Assembly (NCBI GenBank): GCA_037962975.1
Contig: JAYKXN010000150.1
Coordinates: forward strand, 1 to 64,000
Direction of reading: 5' to 3'
Source of the DNA: Clitoria ternatea
Lineage: Eukaryota > Streptophyta > Magnoliopsida > Fabales > Fabaceae
Length of the DNA stretch: 64,000 nt
The first letter of the stretch is position 1. Each line of letters begins with the position of its first letter. This document shows positions 39,772 through 51,536 of this stretch, in pieces. Made by a program: the position numbers and the translations under genes. The notes under the pieces were generated by a model. The model was given only the letters and a program-made list of their open reading frames with translations. It made no database searches and was not told the DNA's origin.

Positions 39772-42200
39772 CAAAGAACATAATAATAACATTTAATAGG
39801 TTTAAGAAGAAATCAAACTTATAAACATTAAGATTAACTACATATTTAACTTTTTAAAAATGGTTTTCTATATTATTCTTCAAAAATAAGAAAATTGAGT
39901 CCTTTCTTTTTTACTCTAAATACGGGTGCTACTCATCATAGCCTACACATATGTTGTCAACATTGCCTCACAACATAACCATATTGTTTCTTTCAGTGAA
40001 ATTGTCCTAAGGTTTGCTTATGAAGTCTATTTAGCTAAATTTATAATGTTTATTAGGTCACTATGATTTCAAAAATATAACTAGTATAATTATAAAAATA
40101 ATTATGATAACTATTTTTAATTTTAACTTTATAATATTTTAAAATTATTAAGTTGTTGTTTTACATGTTTTGTTTTTAGATTTCAAAGATGAGTCAGTAC
40201 TGACATATTAAGGAATAAACGATATCTAAATTGAGCTTTAAGAGATCATAACTCAAGATAATTTGAGCTCAAAATTAGCATTTAAGTGGACTACACAAGC
40301 TTTGAAAATGCTTCATCTATTACTTTCCATCAAATAAGTAATTTCTAAATAAAATTTCCAGGGGTTTCAAAGAATTCTTGAACTCAGAACCATATTGAAA
40401 ATTTGTTATTGAAGTTTGAATTTGATTTTTAGCACTGAAGAGCTAAAACTTAGAGTATATTTTGATGGCTAATTTTAGAATATTAGAATTATTAAATTCA
40501 AATAATAAGTATTTACAAAACAAGTCTTATGTGAAGAAATATTAAGATATATCTGAGAATCATATCTAGTCACGTATCTATATCTATAACTGATTTGCAA
40601 ATTTACTATGTCAAAAACTTTACCTTAAAGGCTAAAACATTGATTTACAAATGAATTATTAATGTGTACACACACAAACATATATAAATATATATATATA
40701 TATATAAGAGTAAAGAACATAATAATAACATTGAATAGGTTTAAGAAGAAGTCAAACTTATAAAACATTAAGCTTAACTATATATTAAACTTTTAAAAAA
40801 TGTTTCTCTATATTACTCTTCAAAAACAAGAAAATGAAGTCTTTTCTTTTTCACTCTAAATAGTTGTGTCAGTCATCATAACCTACACATATGTGGTCAA
40901 CATTGCCTCACAACACAATCATATTTTTTCTTTCAGTGAAATTGTCCTATGGTTTGCTTATCAAGTCTACTTAGCTAAATTTATAATGTCTATTAGGTCA
41001 CTATGATTTCCAAAATATAACTAGTATAATTATAAAAACAATTACCATAATTATTTTTAACTTTATAATATTTTAAAATATTAAGTTCTTATTCTATATT
41101 TTTGTTTTTAGATTTCGAAGATGGGTCAGTACCGACATATTAAGGAACAAACAATATCTAAATTAAGCTTTAAAAGATCATAACTCAACATACTTTGAGC
41201 TCAATATTAGCATTTAAATGGACTACACAAGCTTTAAAAATTCTTCACGTATTAGTTTCCATCAAATACGTCATTCCTAAATAAAATTTTCTGGTGTTTC
41301 AAAGAATTCTTGAACTTATAATCATATTGAAAATTTCTTATTGAAGTTTTAATTTGATTTTTAGCATTGAAGAGTTAAAGCTTAGAGTATATTTGGATGG
41401 CTAATTTTAGAATGTTAGAATTATTAGATTCAAATAATAAGTATTTACAAAATTAGTCTTATGTGAACAAGTATTAAGAGATTTTTGAGAATCATATCTA
41501 TCCATGTATGTATATGTATAATTGATTTGCAAATCCATCATTTTTATGTTAATTTACTATATCAAAACCTTTACCCTAAATTTTAGAATAATGATTTAAA
41601 AATGAATTATTAATCTATACACACACAAATATATATATATATATAAGGGTAAAGAACATAATAATAACATTTAATAGGTTTAAGAAGAAGTCAAACTTAT
41701 AAAACTTTAAGATTAACTACATATTAAACTTTTTAAAAATGGTTCTCTATATTACTCTTCAAAAATAAGAAAATGAAGTCCTCTCTTTTTTACTCTAAAT
41801 AGGGGTGTCACTCATCATATCCTACACATACGTGGTCAACATTGCATCACAACACAACCATACTTTTCCTTTTAGTGAAATTGTCCTAAGGTTTGTTTAT
41901 CATGTCTATTTAGCTATATTTATAATATCTATTAGGTCACTATGAGTTCAAAAATGTAACTAGTACAAATATAAAAACAATTACCATACATATTTTTAAT
42001 TTTATAATATTTTAAAATTATTAAGTTGTTATTCTATATGGTTTATTTTTAGATTTAAAAGATGGGTCAGTACCGACATATTAAGGAACAAACAATATCT
42101 AAATTAAGCTTTAAAAGATCATAACTCAACATACTTTGAGCTCAATATTAGCATTTAAATGGACTACACAAGCTTTAAAAATTCTTCACGTATTAGTTTC
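39655..42200. repeat. Satellite family B array, copy 3, left of LTR element
   Basis: Anchors at 40464 and 41396 (932 bp apart). It starts at the same A-to-B junction as copies 1 and 2 and ends with the target sequence GTTTC before the LTR element. The leading microsatellite (39713-39768) is the longest of the three. Confidence 0.92.
42196..42200. other. 5' target site duplication GTTTC
   Basis: GTTTC directly precedes the TG of the 5' LTR and is repeated at 46182-46186 after the CA of the 3' LTR. Uninterrupted B monomers read ATTAGTTTCCATCAAA here, so the pre-insertion site can be reconstructed. Confidence 0.92.
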
Positions 42201-44002
42201 TGTAACAGCCCAATTTTTTAAGCAGTAAATTAAATAGTGAAAAAATTAAAATTTCTCAGAGAAATAAGAAATGAAACCTAGAAAATAGGAAATTTAATTA
42301 TGAATACAAGGATATTTTCAGTTTGACTTAAAACGAAAATAAACGAGAATAGAATGTAGAATAGAATAATAAAATAAAATAAAAATCTACTACAGTAAAA
42401 TGCTACAGTAAAATGCTACAATAACGTCACATGAAAAATGTTGTAGAATGTAGAGAATTCGTGAGAATTCTCCAATTTTCCACCGCCTCATGTCAATTTC
42501 GAGATGCTACAGTGATTTGCTACAGTAAATTGCTACAGTAATTTGCTACAGAAACCGACATTGAAAGCCTATAAATAGAGCCCTGACCTCCCACATTTCC
42601 TCAGACCACAAACCTCCCAGATCCTATAACCTTTCATCTCCCTATTCAAGCTCTTAAAATCTTCATACTTTAATTTCTGAATAAGAAGAAATTACGCAAA
42701 TTTGAAGATTTGAAGAAATACAAGGGAGTTAGCATAAGGAAAGCTTAACGATCTTCACTTGAGGTAAGAAAGAGGGGATAGGATATTAAATACATAGAAA
42801 TTAAGTTAGAATTGCTTGCTTAATTGTTTAGAAATTCATATAGTTATATTTTCATTTAATTTGAATTAAATTGTGAAATGGATGCAAATGGTTTGGAATA
42901 TGATATTAAACAATTACTATAACATGGAAAATGTGTTTCCATATTCTTTGAAATATGAAATATTATGGAAAATATGTTTTCATATGTTTGAAATATGATA
43001 TGAATATTATGGGAAATGTGTTTCCGTATGATTGAATTATGATATAAATAATATGGAAAATGTGTTTCCATATTCTTGAGTTATAAATAAAGTATGCTTA
43101 ATTGATTGTTATAATAATTTTATTGTTAAAATTAGTTATAAAGGAATTTGATAATGAAATGCATTCATGCATCATATGCATTGGCCGTTCAAAGAATCCG
43201 CAGAGGGGTTCTTTGAGGGGGTTCCTGGTGGGGGAACGCGCTCTGTTGAGCACAGACCTCTGTGGTGGTTTTATACCACGGCCGTCTTAAGGGCTAAGCA
43301 GTGTGTCCTTAAGGGGGGTCCCGCAACACTTGTTATTGATATTATGATATTGTTATCCGATGTTGGTGTTGCATTATGGGGCGCGGTATCGGTTGGATAT
43401 CCGTAAAAATGTTATTGTTGGAAATCACTGCAGATGTTCCCACCAGAATGGAACCATCATGCATTTTCATTCATATAAAAGAACGTAATATAATACAAAA
43501 CACTTGTTTGGCATCTGCATTGTATAGCATCCTACTTGTGGTTGTGGTTGTTCTAATTTGATTTCTATTTATTTGGTATTTTATCTCACTCTTTCTGTTA
43601 CTTGTGGCAACCCCTTTTAGTGATTAACCAGGAAGATATGTGACAAAGTGGAAGCTGCCTAATTTGGATGAATTATGACGGCTTTTGATGATGATGCTTG
43701 CTTGCATGTCTACTGTGGCTGTATTGTGTGTATACTATGTTGTTGGTACTGTACGTCTTTATATTTTATAAGATCTAGGTGCCTGTTGTAAAATATAATA
43801 TGTATGAAACTCTTATGTTATGTATAATAATAAACAAGTTAATTATGTAAAAGGTTGCGTACTCTGATATTGTATCAGTAACCCTTGGAATCAGGTTGTG
43901 AATCTCTTGATAATTACCATGTGGAAAAATAAGTTATCTAAGAGATTTTATATGGTGACGGTAATTATCTTGGGATTTGCAAGTTGGCTCCAGGGTGTTA
44001 CA
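42201..44002 (+). repeat. 5' LTR, copy 3
   Basis: Full LTR of 1,802 bp with TATA box at 42570. One CTACAGTA motif is mutated to CTACAATA near 42416 and another to CTACAGAA near 42547. Short open frames at 42856-43561 are not supported. Confidence 0.92.
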
Positions 44003-44009
44003 ACTGAAG

Positions 44010-44021
44010 TGGTATCAGAGC
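44010..44021 (+). other. Primer binding site, copy 3
   Basis: TGGTATCAGAGC, complementary to the 3' end of plant initiator Met-tRNA, seven bases after the LTR end. Confidence 0.88.
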
Positions 44022-44248
44022 AATGGTATATAAAATATAAAGAAAACCTTAGGAATTAACTAGAAATTAACATAAGATAGCTTGAAGTGTATGAACCTTG
44101 ATTGCTATTTGTTTGAAATTTATGTGCTTGTGTGTTATGTGTGCTCTTTGTATGTTTCTGTATAATTATTAGTTAGATAATGTAAAATTGTTAGAACTCT
44201 GAGTATATTAGATACTTAGTAACTGAAAGTAGTGGTACTATACCAAAA

Positions 44249-44332
44249 GTAGCTTGGCAACAAGGAGATGAAGTAAGCATGACTTGGGAGCGAGAAGATG
44301 AGATGAGGAATCAATATCCTGAATTATTTTAA
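44249..44332 (+). pseudogene. Remnant of retroelement pol C-terminus, copy 3
   Basis: In-frame residues VAWQQGDEVSMTWERED continue to MRNQYPELF and a TAA stop. The frame stays open back to about 44195 with less recognisable sequence. The tail matches the C-terminal end typical of plant chromovirus integrase-chromodomain proteins. It places the element in Ty3/gypsy and shows the interior was lost by deletion, with no replacement sequence seen. Confidence 0.83.
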
Positions 44333-44368
44333 CCAGGTACGTTTAAATTTCGAGGACGAAATTTTTAT

Positions 44369-44381
44369 AACGGGGGGAGAG
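44369..44381 (+). other. Polypurine tract, copy 3
   Basis: AACGGGGGGAGAG immediately before the TGTAACAG start of the 3' LTR. Confidence 0.88.
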
Positions 44382-46181
44382 TGTAACAGCCCAATTTTTT
44401 AAGCAGTAAATTAAATAGTGAAAAAATTAAAATTTCTCAGAGAAATAAGAAATGAAACCTAGAAAATAGGAAATTTAATTATGAATACAAGGATATTTTC
44501 AGTTTGACTTAAAACGAAAATAAACGAGAATAGAATGTAGAATAGAATAATAAAATAAAATAAAAATCTACTACAGTAAAATGCTACAGTAAAATGCTAC
44601 AGTAAAATGCTACAGTAACGTCACATGAAAAATGTTGTAGAATGTAGAGAATTCGTGAGAATTCTCCAATTTTCCACCGCCTCATGTTAATTTCGAGATG
44701 CTACAGTGATTTGCTACAGTAAATTGCTACAGTAACCGACATTGAAAGCCTATAAATAGAGCCCTGACCTCCCACATTTCCTCAGACCACAAACCTCCCA
44801 GATCCTATAACCTTTTATCTCCCTATTCAAGCTCTCAAAATCTTCATACTTTAATTTCTGAATAAGAAGAAATTACGCAAATTTGAAGATTTGAAGAAAT
44901 ACAAGGGAGTTAGCATAAGGAAAGCTTAACGATCTTCACTTGAGGTAAGAAAGAGGGGATAGGATATTAAATACATAGAAATTAAGTTAGAATTGCTTGC
45001 TTAATTGTTTAGAAATTCATATAGTTATTTTCATTTAATTTGAATTAAATTGTGAAATGGATGCAAATGGTTTGGAATATGATATTAAACAATTACTATA
45101 ACATGGAAAATGTGTTTCCATATTCTTTGAAATATGAAATATTATGGAAAATATGTTTTCATATGTTTGAAATATGATATGAATATTATGGGAAATGTGT
45201 TTCCGTATGATTGAATTATGATATAAATAATATGGAAAATGTGTTTCCATATTCTTGAGTTATAAATAAAGTATGCTTAATTGATTGTTATAATAATTTT
45301 ATTGTTAAAATTAGTTATAAAGGAATTTGATAATGAAATGCATTCATGCATCATATGCATTGGCCGTTCAAAGAATCCGCAGAGGGGTTCTTTGAGGGGG
45401 TTCCTGGTGGGGGAACGCGCTCTGTTGAGCACAGACCTCTGTGGTGGTTTTATACCACGGCCGTCTTAAGGGCTAAGCAGTGTGTCCTTAAGGGGGGTCC
45501 CGCAACACTTGTTATTGATATTATGATATTGTTATCTGATGTTGGTGTTGCATTATGGGGCGCGGTATCGGTTGGATATCCGTAAAAATGTTATTGTTGG
45601 AAATCACTGCAGATGTTCCCACCAGAATGGATCCATCATGCATTTTTATTCATATAAAAGAACGTAATATAATACAAAACACTTGTTTGGCATCTGCATC
45701 GCATAGCATCCTACTTGTGGTTGTGGTTGTTCTAATTTGATTTCTATTTATTTGGTATTTTATCTCACTCTTTCTGTTACTTGTGGCAACCCCTTTTAGT
45801 GATTAACCAGGAAGATATGTGACAAAGTGGAAGCTGCCTAATTTGGATGAATTATGAAGGCTTTTGATGATGATGCTTGCTTGCATGTCTACTGTGGCTG
45901 TATTGTGTGTATACTATGTTGTTGGTACTGTACGTCTTTATATTTTATAAGATCTAGGTGCCTGTTGTAAAATATAATATGTATGAAACTCTTATGTTAT
46001 GTATAATAATAAACAAGTTAATTATGTAAAAGGTTGCGTACTCTGATATTGTATCAGTAACCCTTGGAATCAGGTTGTGAATCTCTTGATAATTACCATG
46101 TGGAAAAATAAGTTATCTAAGAGATTTTATATGGTGACGGTAATTATCTTGGGATTTGCAAGTTGGCTCCAGGGTGTTACA
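44382..46181 (+). repeat. 3' LTR, copy 3 (the only complete 3' LTR)
   Basis: 1,800 bp, TG...CA, TATA box at 44751, CTACAGTA clusters 4+3. It continues through 45222, where copies 1 and 2 are cut, and so shows what the duplication removed. Confidence 0.93.
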
Positions 46182-49100
46182 GTTTCCATCAAATACGTCA
46201 TTCCTAAATAAAATTTTCTGGTGTTTCAAAGAATTCTTGAACTTATAATCATATTGAAAATTTCTTATTGAAGTTTTAATTTGATTTTTAGCATTGAAGA
46301 GTTAAAGCTTAGAGTATATTTGGATGGCTAATTTTAGAATGTTAGAATTATTAGATTCAAATAATAAGTATTTACAAAATTAGTCTTATGTGAACAAGTA
46401 TTAAGAGATTTTTGAGAATCATATCTATCCATGTATGTATATGTATAATTGATTTGCAAATCCATCATTTTTATGTTAATTTACTATATCAAAACCTTTA
46501 CCCTAAATTTTAGAATAATGATTTAAAAATGAATTATTAATCTATACACACACAAATATATATATATATATATAAGGGTAAAGAACATAATAATAACATT
46601 TAATAGGTTTAAGAAGAAGTCAAACTTATAAAACTTTAAGATTAACTACATATTAAACTTTTTAAAAATGGTTCTCTATATTACTCTTCAAAAATAAGAA
46701 AATGAAGTCCTCTCTTTTTTACTCTAAATAGGGGTGTCACTCATCATATCCTACACATACGTGGTCAACATTGCATCACCACACAACCATACTTTTCCTT
46801 TTAGTGAAATTGTCCTAAGGTTTGTTTATCATGTCTATTTAGCTATATTTATAATATCTATTAGGTCACTATGATTTCAAAAATATAACTAGTACAAATA
46901 TAAAAACAATTACCATACATATTTTTAATTTTATAATATTTTAAAATTATTAAGTTGTTATTCTATATGGTTTATTTTTAGATTTAAAAGATGGGTCAGT
47001 ACCGACACATTAAGGAACAAACAATATCTAAATTAAGCTTTAAAAGATCATAACTCAACATACTTTGAGCTCAATATTAGCATTTAAATGGACTACACAA
47101 GCTTTAAAAATTCTTCACGTATTAGTTTCCATCAAATACGTCATTCCTAAATAAAATTTTCTGGTGTTTCAAAGAATTCTTGAACTTATAATCATATTGA
47201 AAATTTCTTATTGAAGTTTTAATTTGATTTTTAGCATTGAAGAGTTAAACCTTAGAGTATATTTGGATGGCTAATTTTAGAATGTTAGAATTATTAGATT
47301 CAAATAATAAGTATTTACAAAATTAGTCTTATGTGAACAAGTATTAAGAGATTTTTGAGAATCATATCTATCCATGTATGTATATGTATAATTGATTTGC
47401 AAATCCATCATTTATATGTTACTTTACTATGTTAAAAACTTTACCCTAAATTTTAAAATATTGATTTAAAAATGGAATATTAATGTGTACACACACAAAT
47501 ATTATATATATATATAAGTAAAGAATATAATAATAACATTTAATAGGCTTAAGAAGAAGCCAAACTTATAAAAGTTTAAGATTAACTACATATTAAACTT
47601 TTTAAAACTGGTTCTCTATATTACTCTTCAAAAACAAGAAAATGAAGTCCTGTCTTTTTTACTCTAAATAGGGGTGTCACTCATTATATGCTACACATAC
47701 GTGGTCAACATTGCCTCACAACACAACCATATTTTTACTTTAAGTGAAATTGTCCTAAGGTTTGCTTATCAAGTCTATTTAGCTATATTTATAATGTATA
47801 TTAGGTCACTATGATTTCAAAAATGCAACTAGTAAAATTATAAAAACAATTACCATAACTATTTTTAATTTTAATTTTATAATATTTTAAAATTATTAAG
47901 TTGTTATTCTATATGATTTGTTTTTAGATTTCAAAGATGGGTCAATACCGACATATTAAGGAACAAACAATATCTAAATTAAGCTTTAAAAGATCATAAC
48001 TGAACATAATTTGAGCTCAATATTAGCATTTAAATGGACTACACAAGCTTTGAAAATGCTTCACGTATTAGTTTTCATCAAACAAGTTATTCCTAAATAA
48101 ACTTTTCTGGGGTTTCAAAGAATTCTTTAACTCACAATCATATTGACAATTTCTTATTGAAGTTTGAATTTAATTTTTAGCATTGAAGAGCTAAACCTTA
48201 TAGTATATTTGGATGACTAATTTTAGAATGTTAGAATTCAAATAATAAGTATTTACAAAACGAGTCTTATGTGAACAAATATTAAGAGATATCTAAGAAT
48301 CATATCTATTCATGTATGTATATGTATAATTGATTTGTAAATCAATTATTTTTATGTTACTTTACTATGTCAAAAACTTTACCCTAAATTTTATAATATT
48401 AATTTAAAATGAATTATTAATGTGCATACAAACAAATATATATATATATATATATATGAGTAAAGAACATAATAATAACTTTTAATAGGCTTAAGAAGAA
48501 GCCATACTTATAAAACATTAAGATTAAGTACATATTAAACCTTTTAAAAATGGTTCCCTATTATACTCTTCAAAAACAAGAAAATAAAGTCCTTTCTATT
48601 TTACTATAAATAAGGGTGTTACTCATCATAGCCTACACACATGTGGTCTACATTGCCTTACAACATAACCATATTTTTCTTTTAGTTAAATTATTCTAAG
48701 ATTTACTTATCAAGTCTATTTAGCTATATTTATAATGTCAACAAGGTCACTATAATTTCAAAAATATAAGTAGTAAAATTATAAAAACAATTACCATAAC
48801 CATTTTTAATTTTATAATATTTTAAAATTATAAAGTTATTATTCTATATGTTTTGTTTTTAGATTTCAAAGATGTGTCAGTACCGGCATATTAATGAACA
48901 AATAATATCCAAATTGAGCTTTAAAGGATCATAACTCAACATAATTTGAGCTCAAAATTAACATTTAAATGGACTATACAAGCTTAAAAAATGCTTTATC
49001 TATTAGTTTCCATCATATAATTAATTCCTAAATAAAATTTTCAGGGGTTTCAAAGAATACTTGAACTCACAAGCATATTGAAACTTCATTATATAAGTTT

Positions 49101-49579
49101 GAATTTTATTTTTAGCATTGAAGAGCTAAGCCTTAGACAATATTTGGATGGCTAATTTTAGAATGTTAGAATTATTAAATTCAAATAATAAGTATTTAAA
49201 AATGAGTCTTATATGAACAAATATTAAGAGATATTTGAGAATCATATCTCTTTATGTATGTATATGTATAATTGATTTACAAATCCATCATTTATATGTT
49301 ACTTTACTATGTCAAAAACTTTACCCTAAATTTTAAAATATGGATTTGAAAATGAATTATTAATGTGCATACACATAAATATATATATATATATATACAC
49401 ACGAGTAAAGAACATAATAATAACATTTAATAGGTTTAAGAAAAAGCCAAACTTATAAAACATTAAGATTAACTACGTATTAAACTTTTTAAAAATGGTT
49501 CTCTATATTACTCTTCAAAAATAAGAAAATGAAGTCCTTTCTTTTTTACTCTAAATAGGGGTGTCACTCATCATAGCCT
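46182..49579. repeat. Satellite family B array, unduplicated tract, left of CACTA
   Basis: It starts with the GTTTC target duplicate and continues mid-monomer. Anchors at 46323, 47266, 48212 and 49147 (spacing about 935-946). Divergence between neighbours grows to the right. Each monomer has its own AC/AT microsatellite (for example 46548-46574, 47499-47517, 48440-48458, 49380-49398). It ends at the CACTA insertion after ATAGCCT. Confidence 0.92.
49577..49579. other. Target site duplication CCT of the CACTA element
   Basis: CCT before the element and again at 52746-52748. The intact B sequence elsewhere reads CATAGCCTACACATATG, so the insertion duplicated exactly 3 bp, as CACTA elements do. 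Confidence 0.9.
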
Positions 49580-49598
49580 CACTACAAGAAAACCAGGA

Positions 49599-49752
49599 AT
49601 TAGTGGCGGTTTTAAACGTGCACTAGCAGCAGTTTTAACCGCAACCAAAATAATTATCGGCGGTTGTAAAACTACCGCTAAACATTCTCCCAGGAATAAT
49701 TTTAACATCGGTTTTTTAACCCACCAGTATTCCAACAGAAACCGCCACTAAT
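49599..49752. repeat. Left subterminal foldback of the CACTA element
   Basis: ATTAGTGGCGGTTT at 49599-49612 is the perfect reverse complement of AAACCGCCACTAAT at 49739-49752. Further GGCGGT and ACCGC motifs lie between. In CACTA elements subterminal motif arrays bind the transposase; that role is inferred from the family. Confidence 0.8.
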
Positions 49753-49759
49753 CTATTAA

Positions 49760-50567
49760 TTAAAGTAAAAAAAATTAATATATATATTAACCATTCTTAA
49801 ATGCCACAAATAAGGGCCTTCAATTCATGAAGTGAGAAGAATAGAAATTCATATCATCAATTCATGCAAGATGTATACAAATGTCTCCTTTTTATTTTAA
49901 TTGGTCTTTTTGTAAAATGGTAATGTCATGCAAGATATATACAAATATCTGTAATATACTAAAATCTTATGTGTGTCTCTATATTTTGACAACCAACTCA
50001 GAAAAATTATAGAATTGTCAATGGTGTCCTTAAACTTTTAATATGGAATGAAGTAGAAAAAAATGCTAATAAACTTTTACTCAAATACTATAATTCTTTC
50101 TCTCTAGTGCATATCTTTGAAAATAAATAAATAAACTAAAGTAATATATATATATATATATATATATATGAAGATTGATGTTTTAAATAAAAACTAAATT
50201 CCAAATATGCAATATGCTCCAAATATGGAAGTCCAACTCCTCTTGTCTGAATTATCATTTATGTAATATATATTGCTGCACATAAGTTTTTACCCTTTTA
50301 TGAGTTCCTACTAATTAAATGTGTAATGATTAAAATTGTACATTATCATTACTTTAATTTCACTCATGTATGGGTTCTTCTTGCCTAAAAAAACTACTTC
50401 AAAGAGTCATCCATAGAATAACAAATTTATTAGAGAACATTCTTTATCAAACTCAGACATCACCTACTTGAAGAGGAGAAACAACATGCCCATATCCATA
50501 TTGCGTTTTAATTAATTGAAACCAAAATTCACATAATAGCAAGTATCGGACCCTTTTAACTACTTAC
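49760..50567. other. CACTA interior, left of captured exons, no gene recognised
   Basis: AT-rich sequence with an (AT)n run at about 50143-50168 and no long open frame on either strand. It may include transposon filler or captured intron and 3' flank from the source gene. A strong 5' splice site on the minus strand (CAG|GTAAGT) lies at its right edge (50567-50562). Confidence 0.5.
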
Positions 50568-50742
50568 CTGAGGGCCCATAATAGTAATACAAATTAGGAG
50601 GGAATTTAATGAAAATGAATAGAAGCCAAAAAGATAAAAATGATATTTTAGAGTATAATTCTCGATGTTGCTTCTTCAACAGAAAGGGCTTTGGTAATAA
50701 CATCCATGGTACAACAACAAGTGCCAACAGTAGTAACACGAC
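50568..50742 (-). pseudogene. VHA-a: VHA-a captured exon 4 (3' limit uncertain)
   Basis: Acceptor TTGTTAG before 50742. It reads VVLLLLALVVVPWMLLPKPF then LLKKQH, the conserved VHA-a segment that follows exon 3. After about 50659 the frame stays open but no longer resembles VHA-a, until a consensus donor CAG|GTAAGT at 50568/50567. The VHA-a-like part is thus about 50659-50742; the rest may be intron or transposon sequence. Confidence 0.8.
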
Positions 50743-50842
50743 CTAACAACAATGAAACAGTGGAGAGTTCAGATGTGATATGGCTTCTGTTCAGTATTTT
50801 TAAATAGAAAAATGGATCCAAATCAAAGTTGAAATTTCTTAC

Positions 50843-50978
50843 TTAAAGGAACTGTTGGCCAACAAAAAGCTGGTTTTCACCTAAATCATCAGTTGGACTT
50901 AGGAACATGTATATCATCACATGATACAGGTCAGCCTTTGATCTAGTGCACCACTTCATCTGGGGAACAAACTGGTAC
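50843..50978 (-). pseudogene. VHA-a: VHA-a captured exon 3, with internal deletion and stop
   Basis: Acceptor TTCAG before 50978. It reads YQFVPQM directly into KWCTRSKADLYHVMIYMF and LSPTDDLGENQLFVGQ, then QFL and TAA at 50843-50845. Plant VHA-a normally has about 16 hydrophobic residues between VPQM and KWC; here they are gone in frame. The normal end of this exon is replaced, giving a premature stop just before a possible donor GTAAG. Confidence 0.87.
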
Positions 50979-51073
50979 CTGAAGCAACATTAGAAAAGCA
51001 TACAATGAATAGTGAACACTATAAACAACAAACCACAGACCACATTCAACTAATGTTGTACTTTTGCTATTAC

Positions 51074-51280
51074 CATACATTTCTGTTGTTTTCAAAGTAT
51101 TTTGCATTATAGTAACTCATTATAATTCTAAGATTCATTTGAGATACTCCTAGTAGAATTGACATCTTCATCTTTAAGGAGTTAAGAAATGGCAGTTCAC
51201 TCCGAGTACCATACCATTTAGGATCCACACCAAACGGGTAAGCGTCACGTACTTTTATTAAGCCTATGGTGGAAGCATCC
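51074..51280 (-). pseudogene. VHA-a: VHA-a captured exon 2
   Basis: Acceptor TTAG before 51280 and donor TATG|GTAATA at 51074/51073. The 207 bp keep the phase set by exon 1. Conserved segments are TIGLIKVRDAYPFGVDPKW, RSELPFLNSLKMKMSILLGV and QMNLRIIMSYYNAKYF. The reading frame is open and runs on into the intron upstream, which explains the 90-codon frame seen at 51070-51342. Confidence 0.9.
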
Positions 51281-51375
51281 CTAAGGATGAAATAATAAAT
51301 ATTACGCACATATATAAGGTGACCAGCAAGCATAAAAGACAATTAATACTTTGAATAAATTATATTAGTAACCAC

Positions 51376-51536
51376 CTGCATGAAGTATCACGACATCCAT
51401 AGGCTGATGGTCCAAACAGTTCAAATGGAACAGAGAAGAATTCATTATATATGAACCCCGTATAGATTGAGAAGAGTGTCATCATCAAAACAACATAGCA
51501 TCCACCAAAAGCCATTTTTAATATATCTCTAAGTTT
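51376..51536 (-). pseudogene. VHA-a: VHA-a captured exon 1
   Basis: Acceptor GGCAG before 51536 and donor AG|GTGGTT at 51376/51375. It encodes 53 codons plus two bases, including KLRDILKMAFGG, FSIYTGFIYNEFFSVPFEL and FGPSAYGCRD, all close to conserved VHA-a segments. No stop or frameshift is seen in this exon. Confidence 0.88.

Larger units (their letters stand above)
29071..45222. repeat. Segmental duplication copy 3 (rightmost unit)
   Basis: Third copy: A array 29071-39654, B array 39655-42200 and LTR element from 42201. Position 45222 is the point in the 3' LTR where copies 1 and 2 are cut. Here the LTR instead runs on intact to 46181 and then into B satellite with a matching target duplication. 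This copy therefore keeps the ancestral right-hand context. It has a private conversion-like tract near 38560-39060 and the longest AC/AT microsatellite (39713-39768). Confidence 0.9.
42201..46181 (+). mobile_element. Complete LTR retroelement derivative, copy 3 (3,981 bp)
   Basis: 5' LTR 42201-44002, internal region 44003-44381 (379 bp), 3' LTR 44382-46181, flanked by GTTTC on both sides. Primer site 44010-44021, pol tail 44249-44332, polypurine tract 44369-44381. The LTRs make up about nine tenths of the element, an unusual ratio: large LTRs as in an autonomous element but an internal region as short as in TRIM elements. It must have relied on proteins from another element to move, or lost its interior after insertion. 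The two LTRs differ in CTACAGTA copy number and a few bases. Confidence 0.94.
50568..51536 (-). pseudogene. VHA-a: Captured fragment of V-type H+-ATPase subunit a (VHA-a), four exons
   Basis: Minus-strand exons at 51536-51376, 51280-51074, 50978-50843 and 50742 to about 50568, separated by introns with AG acceptors and GT donors. Joined in frame the first three read continuously across both introns: ...GCRDTSCR, then DASTIGLIKVRDAYPFGVDP..., then WYQFVPQM. They match the membrane-domain part of plant VHA-a, the 100-kDa subunit of the V0 proton channel in tonoplast and Golgi/TGN. The N-terminal domain, the promoter and the C-terminal helices are missing. Exon 3 has lost a hydrophobic stretch between PQM and KWC and ends in a stop. 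It is therefore a gene fragment moved by the transposon and not a working pump subunit. Retained introns show capture at DNA level. Confidence 0.9.
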
